From JANPLD01 sp964445765 (GTDB taxonomy: Bacteria; Pseudomonadota; Alphaproteobacteria; Rickettsiales; UBA8987), in NCBI GenBank assembly GCA_964445765.1, contig CAYULD010000002.1, positions 248,001 through 312,000 on the forward strand: a stretch of DNA of 64,000 bases. Reading direction: 5' to 3'. A program made the translations under genes and the position numbers. Shown piece by piece: positions 59,589 through 64,000 of this stretch (within the stretch, counting starts at the first letter, position 1; every line of letters begins with the position of its first letter). Under the pieces are notes generated by a model. It searched no databases, had not been told where the DNA came from, and worked only from the letters and a program-made list of their open reading frames with translations.

Positions 59589-61382
59589 CTAATAAACATC
59601 ACGCTGATAGCGGTTTTCTTTCTTGAGTTTAAGAACATATTCTCTCGCAAAATCATCACCCTTGCCTGAAACTTCAGAAATTACTTGATGAAGGGTTTTA
59701 TCAACATCTTTTGCCATACGCTTTTCATCACCGCAAACATAAAAATATGCACCTGCTTCTAGCCAGTCAAAAAATTCTTTTTTACGAGCATAAATTTTAT
59801 GCTGAACATAAACTTTTTTCAGGCCATCACGAGAAAACGCCGCATCAAAATTAGTGAGCAAACCTTTTTTGAAATAATCTTGCCAATCAAGTTGATATAA
59901 GAAATCATAATTATAGCGTTGCTCACCAAAGAAAAGCCAGTTTTTACCTTTTGCATTTATTGCGTCGCGTTCTTGCATAAAAGCACGAAATGGCGCAATG
60001 CCAGTGCCGGGGCCAACCATTATAATTGGCTTATCTGCATCTGGTAATCTAAAATTTTTATTGGGCTTAAGATAAATTTTTATTTTATCATTTTTATTTA
60101 TGTCATCAGCTAAAAAGCCAGAAGAAACACCATTTCTAGCCATATTAAAGCTATTATATCTAACAGTTGCAACGGTTAAATGAACTTCATCACCAACAAT
60201 TTTTTGCGATGAGGCAATAGAATATAAACGAGGGGGGATTTTTCTTAAAACCTTAACAAAATCTTCTGCCTTGATGTTTTTAATTGGATAATCTTTGATT
60301 AAATCTATTAAAAATCTGCCGTAAATATATTCAGAAATTTCAGGCTTTTGAGATTTTTCTAAAAGTTTTTTATCCCCAATAAGCTCTGCATAATTTTTAA
60401 TTAAGAACGCTGAAAGTGAGGTTATTTCATAATCTTCAGTAAGTAACTGGCTTAATTTTTTGCCTTCAATTATTTCATCACCGCTAAAACCAAGTGCTTT
60501 AAGGGTTTCAGCGACTAGGCTTTGGTTATTTTGAGGGATAATGCCAAGTGCATCACCAACTTCATATTTTATGCCTGAATTTTCAAGGGAAATAGCGTAG
60601 TGATAAGTTTCTTTTTCTGAGCCTTTTTCGCTTAGTAGAACCTTATCTGCAAGCTCAGCAATAAATGGCTCAGAAGGGCTATATTCCTTACCGCCTGCAC
60701 CGAATAAGAGAGAAAAATCAACTGCGTTGGTAGCATTTTTAATATCTATTTTAGTAGAGGCATCAACGCCATTTGTCTCTAAAAATTTATTTAGGGCTTT
60801 TTCTATCCATTCATTCGCGGGCTTTTCAAAATCAACATCGCAATCAATTCTATCATAAATTCTTTTTGCACCAAGATTTTCAAGCTTTTCATCAACATCT
60901 TTGCCAGCACCACAAAATTTAACATATGATCTATCGCCTAAGGCACAAACGGCAAAATTTAATTCACTAGATAATTTGGGAGCATCATTTTTAAGAAGGT
61001 TTTTATAAAATTCTGTTGCCCTTTCTGGTGGGTCGCCCTCCCCCCAAGTGCTAAGAAAAACAAGCAGATTTTTATGCTCAGTTAATTTTGCAACTTCGGT
61101 GTTGAACATATCTGCAATAACTGGCTTAAAGCCTTTTGCCTTGGCAATTTTAGCAGCTTTTGCGGCCAACCCTTCTGAGTTGCCAGATTCTGAGCCATAA
61201 ATTATAAAAATTGGGATAGCTTTTGCATTAGGTGCTTCTGTAATTTCGCCCGAATTATTAAGTGCATAATTGCCCAAAAACGCCCCTAGATATAAAGATT
61301 GCTCTTTAGTAAGGCTTGGGATTAGGCTTTCAATAAGCTTTTTCTGCTCATTAGAAAAATTAGGTGTGTTGCTTTCTGCCAA
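59589..61382 (-). CDS. CysJ-like diflavin reductase (sulfite reductase flavoprotein alpha type)
   Basis: An NADPH-FAD-FMN oxidoreductase of 597 residues. The flavodoxin domain (about 55-200) shows FIIYGSESGNSEGLAAKAAK, STWGEGDPPERA and VCALGDRSYVKFCGAGKDVD. The FAD domain contains PPRLYSIASS and GVSSGFLADD. The NADP domain has IMVGPGTGIAPFRAFMQERD, LFFGEQRYNYDFLYQ and FYVCGDEKRMAKDVDKTLH, ending RYQRDVY as in CysJ. The hemoprotein partner CysI is not adjacent; a single-gene reductase with another acceptor is possible. It is divergent from the DUF481 gene, with a palindrome AGGCGA/TCGCCT at 61460-61477 in the shared spacer. Confidence 0.87.
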   Translation of the reverse strand: MAESNTPNFSNEQKKLIESLIPSLTKEQSLYLGAFLGNYALNNSGEITEAPNAKAIPIFIIYGSESGNSEGLAAKAAKIAKAKGFKPVIADMFNTEVAKLTEHKNLLVFLSTWGEGDPPERATEFYKNLLKNDAPKLSSELNFAVCALGDRSYVKFCGAGKDVDEKLENLGAKRIYDRIDCDVDFEKPANEWIEKALNKFLETNGVDASTKIDIKNATNAVDFSLLFGAGGKEYSPSEPFIAELADKVLLSEKGSEKETYHYAISLENSGIKYEVGDALGIIPQNNQSLVAETLKALGFSGDEIIEGKKLSQLLTEDYEITSLSAFLIKNYAELIGDKKLLEKSQKPEISEYIYGRFLIDLIKDYPIKNIKAEDFVKVLRKIPPRLYSIASSQKIVGDEVHLTVATVRYNSFNMARNGVSSGFLADDINKNDKIKIYLKPNKNFRLPDADKPIIMVGPGTGIAPFRAFMQERDAINAKGKNWLFFGEQRYNYDFLYQLDWQDYFKKGLLTNFDAAFSRDGLKKVYVQHKIYARKKEFFDWLEAGAYFYVCGDEKRMAKDVDKTLHQVISEVSGKGDDFAREYVLKLKKENRYQRDVY

Positions 61383-61539
61383 TTTATTAAATAATTAGTT
61401 TGCGTCTTGTTACTAAAATTGTGGATATTTTTCAACATTATTTTAATTAAATTGCTTTTAGGCGATAGAATTCGCCTTAAAATTTGCCTTGCATCATCAA
61501 AATTATTACAATCACAATCCGAATTAAACAAATTAATCT

Positions 61540-62274
61540 ATGAAGAAACTAGCATTTTTAGCTACAGCAATAATTTTTACGCCTATGTTAGCAGAGGCAC
61601 AAAGCTACAATTATCCAGCTTCTATGAAGCATAAATTAAGCGTTGATGGTGGCTTAATGTTCGCAAGTGGTAATACTAAGGTGGAAAATCTTAACGCCAA
61701 TTTCAATTTAGCATCTTCTAAAGGTAAAATTTCTAATACATTAATGGGAAGGGCGATTAACTTGCAACAAGGTGGGCAAAGGGCTGATGAAGATTATTTG
61801 CTTAATAATAAACTTAAATATGATATTAACGAGAAATTATACGGCTTTGGTGAGCTTGAATATTTTAATGATAGATTTGCAGGTTTTGAACACAGAATGC
61901 ACGAGCTTGCTGGTTTAGGTTATTACATCAGAAATGATGAGAAAGTTAAGTTATCAGTTGAAACAGGTGCAGGTGCTAGGCAAACTAATTTCACTGGCAA
62001 TAAGGAAGATATAAACGAATTTACCGCTAAAGCTGGTGGTGATTTGAATTATAAGCTAAATGAGAATGTAGAATTTAACCAAAATGTTGGTTATTATTGG
62101 GGTTCTGATTTACAAGTTACAAGGGCACAATCAGCACTTAAAGCTGGCTTAACTGATGATATTTATTTCAAAGCTGGCTATATAATTGAAAATAATTCCG
62201 AAGTTCCAATTGGCAGAAAAAACAATGACCAACTAACAACTATTGGCATTGGTTATGAATTTGATAATGAGTAG
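61540..62274 (+). CDS. DUF481/YdiY-family outer-membrane beta-barrel protein
   Basis: A 244-residue predicted outer-membrane protein: signal peptide LAFLATAIIFTPMLAEA, then alternating beta-strands such as HKLSVDGGLMFASGNTKVEN, KYDINEKLYGFGELEYFND and VKLSVETGAGARQTNFTG, ending in an aromatic-type terminal strand IGIGYEFDNE. DUF481 proteins are typically salt/stress-linked porin-like barrels of unknown role. It is followed by a GC-rich hairpin cluster (62308-62366) that may be its terminator. Confidence 0.82.
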   Translation: MKKLAFLATAIIFTPMLAEAQSYNYPASMKHKLSVDGGLMFASGNTKVENLNANFNLASSKGKISNTLMGRAINLQQGGQRADEDYLLNNKLKYDINEKLYGFGELEYFNDRFAGFEHRMHELAGLGYYIRNDEKVKLSVETGAGARQTNFTGNKEDINEFTAKAGGDLNYKLNENVEFNQNVGYYWGSDLQVTRAQSALKAGLTDDIYFKAGYIIENNSEVPIGRKNNDQLTTIGIGYEFDNE

Positions 62275-62307
62275 TATTATTCTGAGTTTAGAAGATATTT
62301 TCTAAAA

Positions 62308-62400
62308 GCTAGGGGGCTTTTGCGGTGTCACCGCTTTTGCCCCTTTCGCCCCTCGGTAGCCTTTTTCAGCAACTAAGTAACTGCATAACTACCGTAACAA
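62308..62400. other. GC-rich structured spacer with nested hairpins
   Basis: About 60 bp that are far richer in G+C than the window. The inner hairpin GCGGTG-T-CACCGC (62322-62334) is enclosed by GGGGC/GCCCC across two symmetrical TTTT stretches, and by outer GCTA/TAGC. It is followed by TTTTT (plus strand) at 62362-62366. A second stem CGGTAG/CTACCG spans 62354-62394. Read on the plus strand it could end the DUF481 transcript; the symmetrical internal loop and second stem are more elaborate than a simple terminator, so a structured RNA is possible. Spacer 62275-62653 holds no other ORF besides the micro-ORF at 62404-62478. Confidence 0.45.
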
Positions 62401-62403
62401 ATG

Positions 62404-62478
62404 TTAAGCTATAAAACCTAAAGCTGTAACCCTTGCTAATTGTGGTAGTTTGCAGTTAAATATACACGAAGTAGACAT
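62404..62478 (-). CDS. 24-residue micro-ORF with an extremely extended Shine-Dalgarno
   Basis: Minus-strand ATG at 62478 is preceded by AAAGGAGGTAATCC, 14 bases complementary to the usual 3' end of 16S rRNA and ideally spaced. The frame reads MSTSCIFNCKLPQLARVT then ALGFIA and stops with TAA at 62404. It has two cysteines and no membrane helix. I do not recognise it. It may be a leader peptide or regulatory ORF within a structured RNA. Alternatively the plus strand, which reads GGATTACCTCCTTT, may act as an anti-Shine-Dalgarno mimic. Existence of the peptide is unproven. Confidence 0.35.
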   Translation of the reverse strand: MSTSCIFNCKLPQLARVTALGFIA

Positions 62479-62653
62479 TGGATTACCTCCTTTACATTGC
62501 GTAAAAACTCTAAAAAATTAGAGATTACTAACCTATAAACTAATAAATTCGGCTATTTATAAAATAAAAATAGTTTAAGAAATGCTATATTTTCAAAAAA
62601 ATTTAAGCAAGAAAAGTTTTTATAATTTTTAGTAATTCAAATTTTATAATAAT

Positions 62654-62928
62654 TATAGTTAGTTGTGTTAAGTTTAAGAGTATTTGCAACAAGATAATTT
62701 TGCTTTAGAGCAAAGGAAAAATGAGCGAGATAGTTACTCATATCTGCGAGATTTTTTCTGTAGCAATAAAGCAAAATTAGCAGTTGCCCTTTGGGTTGCT
62801 GCAAAAATTAAAAAATAGTTCGTTAAAAAGCTCGGAGATATGAATAACTATCTCGCTCGCTTTTTGCCTGCTATTTTTTAATTTTTGACCGGCAACAAAT
62901 GCTCTTAAACTTAACGCAACTAACTATA
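62654..62928. mobile_element. MITE family A, copy 2 (275 bp)
   Basis: Near-identical to 29010-29284 over the full 275 bp, in the same orientation, with the same TA-flanked terminal inverted repeats (TAGTTAGTTGTGTTAAGTTT). The hairpin apices are AGATA-GTTACTCA-TATCT (62728-62745) and GAGATA-TGAATAAC-TATCTC (62835-62854). The five differences from copy 1 lie in the right half. It lies 1 bp after the aroA stop codon, so it forms the 3' untranslated region or terminator of aroA. The near identity points to recent movement. Confidence 0.9.
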
Positions 62929-62929
62929 G

Positions 62930-64000
62930 CTAAGAATGCGTAATACTTGCACCAAGATTAAGCATTAAATCTTTGAAGCTCGGGAAGGAAGTTGCAATCA
63001 TTTCAGGCTTATCAACAGAAATAGGTTTTCTAGAGGCAAGCCCTGCAATAAGAAAACTCATTGCAATTCGGTGATCACCATGCGTTGGAATTAAATTACC
63101 ACCCTCAATTTGCCCGCCCTTAACAGCTAAACTATCATCTGAGCCGATTTTTGCCTCAACACCAGATAGCTCAAGCCCTTTTCTAATAGCTTCTAGGCGA
63201 TTACTTTCTTTTACTTTAAGCTCCCCAAGCCCTCTCATAATGGTTTCACCCTTTGCTTTTGCTGCCACGATTGAGAGAATTGGATATTCATCAATCATAG
63301 AAGGGGCGCGTTCTGCCGGCACTTCAACCGCCTTTAAGTTTGGAGAATATTTTGCAGTAATATCTGCAACTTCTTCACCGGCCTCAACCCTTATATTGGT
63401 AAATTCAATATTTGCCCCCATCTCTTGCAGGGTTTGATATAAACCAATTCTGGTAGGGTTAATTAAAACATTTTGAATTGTAACCGCAGAGCCTTCCGTA
63501 ATAATTGCCGCAACTAATGGAAATGCCGCAGAAGAGGGATCAGCAGGCACTATAACATCTTTAGGTGTAAAATTTTGTTGCCCCAAATATTTTATAATAT
63601 TTAAGCCATTTTCTTGAGTAATAGAAATCTCACCACCGAAATGTTTAATCATCATTTCTGTGTGATCTCTAGTTTTTTCCTTCTCAATTATTGTGGTTAT
63701 TCCGGGGGTATTTAATGCAGAAAGTAATATCGCAGATTTAACTTGTGCCGATGCAACTGGAAGCTCATATTCAATGGGTAACATTTCATCAGCACCTTTA
63801 ACCATAAGGGGTAAAAAATTTTCTTCTCTGGCTTCAAAATGAGCACCCATTAATTGCAGTGGCACTGTAACACGACGCATAGGCCTGCCACGCAAACTTT
63901 CATCACCGGTAAAGAATGTGCGAAAATTATAGGGTGCAACTAAGCCCATTAACAGCCTGCAACCAGTGCCAGAATTACCGCAATCTAAGGAATCTGAAGG
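62930..64000 (-). CDS. aroA: 3-phosphoshikimate 1-carboxyvinyltransferase (partial, N-terminus outside window)
   Basis: EPSP synthase of the shikimate pathway, here 356 residues of the C-terminal part; the N-terminus lies beyond the right edge. The frame continues to the window end through SDSLDCGNSGTGCRLLMG, the family's LDCGNSGT motif. It shows GRPMRRVTVPLQLMGAHFEA, KSAILLSALNTPGIT, RDHTEMMIKHFGG, VPADPSSAAFPLVAA, PSMIDEYPILSIVAA (catalytic Asp), LKVKESNRLEAI and THGDHRIAMSFLIAG. The stop TAG at 62930 is 1 bp from a MITE. Confidence 0.95.
   Translation of the reverse strand, partial: PSDSLDCGNSGTGCRLLMGLVAPYNFRTFFTGDESLRGRPMRRVTVPLQLMGAHFEAREENFLPLMVKGADEMLPIEYELPVASAQVKSAILLSALNTPGITTIIEKEKTRDHTEMMIKHFGGEISITQENGLNIIKYLGQQNFTPKDVIVPADPSSAAFPLVAAIITEGSAVTIQNVLINPTRIGLYQTLQEMGANIEFTNIRVEAGEEVADITAKYSPNLKAVEVPAERAPSMIDEYPILSIVAAKAKGETIMRGLGELKVKESNRLEAIRKGLELSGVEAKIGSDDSLAVKGGQIEGGNLIPTHGDHRIAMSFLIAGLASRKPISVDKPEMIATSFPSFKDLMLNLGASITHS

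Noticed and set aside
61460..61477. AGGCGA/TCGCCT palindrome as a defined operator
   Set aside because: Only one copy with short 6-bp arms in a divergent spacer; too little to name a regulator.
62308..62400. half of a two-piece tmRNA
   Set aside because: There is no tRNA-like acceptor/T-arm, no tag frame ending in the usual Ala-Ala and no GGGGCTG 5' piece.
62471..62495. remnant of a 16S rRNA 3' end (GGATTACCTCCTTT)
   Set aside because: The match is limited to about 14 bases; the preceding sequence shows no similarity to helix 44 or 45, so it is better read as an extended Shine-Dalgarno on the other strand.
1..64000. tRNA, rRNA, tmRNA or CRISPR arrays
   Set aside because: No T-loop (GGTTCRA) with matching acceptor stems, no rRNA stretches and no regularly spaced direct repeats were seen in the spacers by eye.

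Overview
This window reads as chromosomal sequence from an AT-rich alphaproteobacterium (roughly one third G+C by eye) of Rickettsiales type. The strongest markers are a virB3-virB4 pair followed by three tandem virB6-like genes (the rvh arrangement of the Rickettsiales type IV secretion system), a TlyC-type CBS protein, a class II DAHP synthase, and mitochondria-like complex I accessory genes (an NDUFA12 homologue and a MidA/NDUFAF7 methyltransferase). Unlike typical obligate intracellular Rickettsiales, it keeps genes for arginine (argD, argF), branched-chain (ilvD), aromatic (DAHP synthase, aroA, trpA) and sulfur amino acid metabolism (metC, ahcY, a CysJ-like flavoprotein), plus capsule export genes. 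That fits an extracellular, free-living or less reduced Rickettsiales lineage. The lineage is inferred from gene content only.

Layout. 1-6.6 kb (minus): holA (cut by the left edge), a dicarboxylate/amino-acid symporter, argF, argD, ispG, rodZ. 6.8-14.3 kb (minus): a compact, partly overlapping virB3-B4-B6-B6-B6 operon. 14.5-22.8 kb: holB, an AT-rich spacer with clustered DnaA-box-like sites, a GDPD gene, recO, dgt, DAHP synthase, thiL, and dnaX, whose full-length form needs a frameshift at a run of nine A. 22.9-29.0 kb: ilvD, rodA, ahcY, a PAS_5 protein, metC. 29.0-35.7 kb: a 275-bp MITE, small proteins, ybaB, trxB, a PNPOx-like protein, a BrkB/YihY protein, tlyC, NDUFA12, mlaD, dnaQ. 35.7-43.3 kb: an ankyrin protein with a CheY-like receiver, midA, trxA, a ferritin-like protein, a TauE family permease, a lipoprotein, mutM, ubiE. 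43.5-47.5 kb: an orphan HK97 portal gene and ppdK. 47.7-54.7 kb: capsule genes (UDP-glucose dehydrogenase, kpsD-like, kpsC, kpsS), with a second MITE type beside kpsD. 54.7-64 kb: aspS, trpA, recF, galU, the CysJ-like protein, a DUF481 protein, a GC-rich structured spacer, a second copy of the first MITE, and aroA (cut by the right edge).

Functional links: galU and UDP-glucose dehydrogenase would supply UDP-glucuronate, and kpsC, kpsS and a KpsD-like porin would build the Kdo linker of a lipid-anchored capsule and export it. The inner-membrane exporter (kpsMTE) is not in the window. rodZ and rodA belong to the elongation machinery; holA, holB, dnaX, dnaQ, recF and recO to replication and repair.

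Most noteworthy are: (1) the dnaX A9 slippage site with a conserved tau-like C-terminus in the -1 frame; (2) two sequence-distinct MITE families of nearly equal length (about 275 bp) that share a two-hairpin plan and the same apical motif, with a paired G:C to C:G change between two copies; (3) a structured spacer near 62.3-62.5 kb with a micro-ORF whose Shine-Dalgarno is extremely extended; (4) an AT-rich spacer with four exact TTATCAACA sites; (5) a TrpA with Glu at the catalytic Asp60 position. No tRNA, rRNA or CRISPR array was found by eye.
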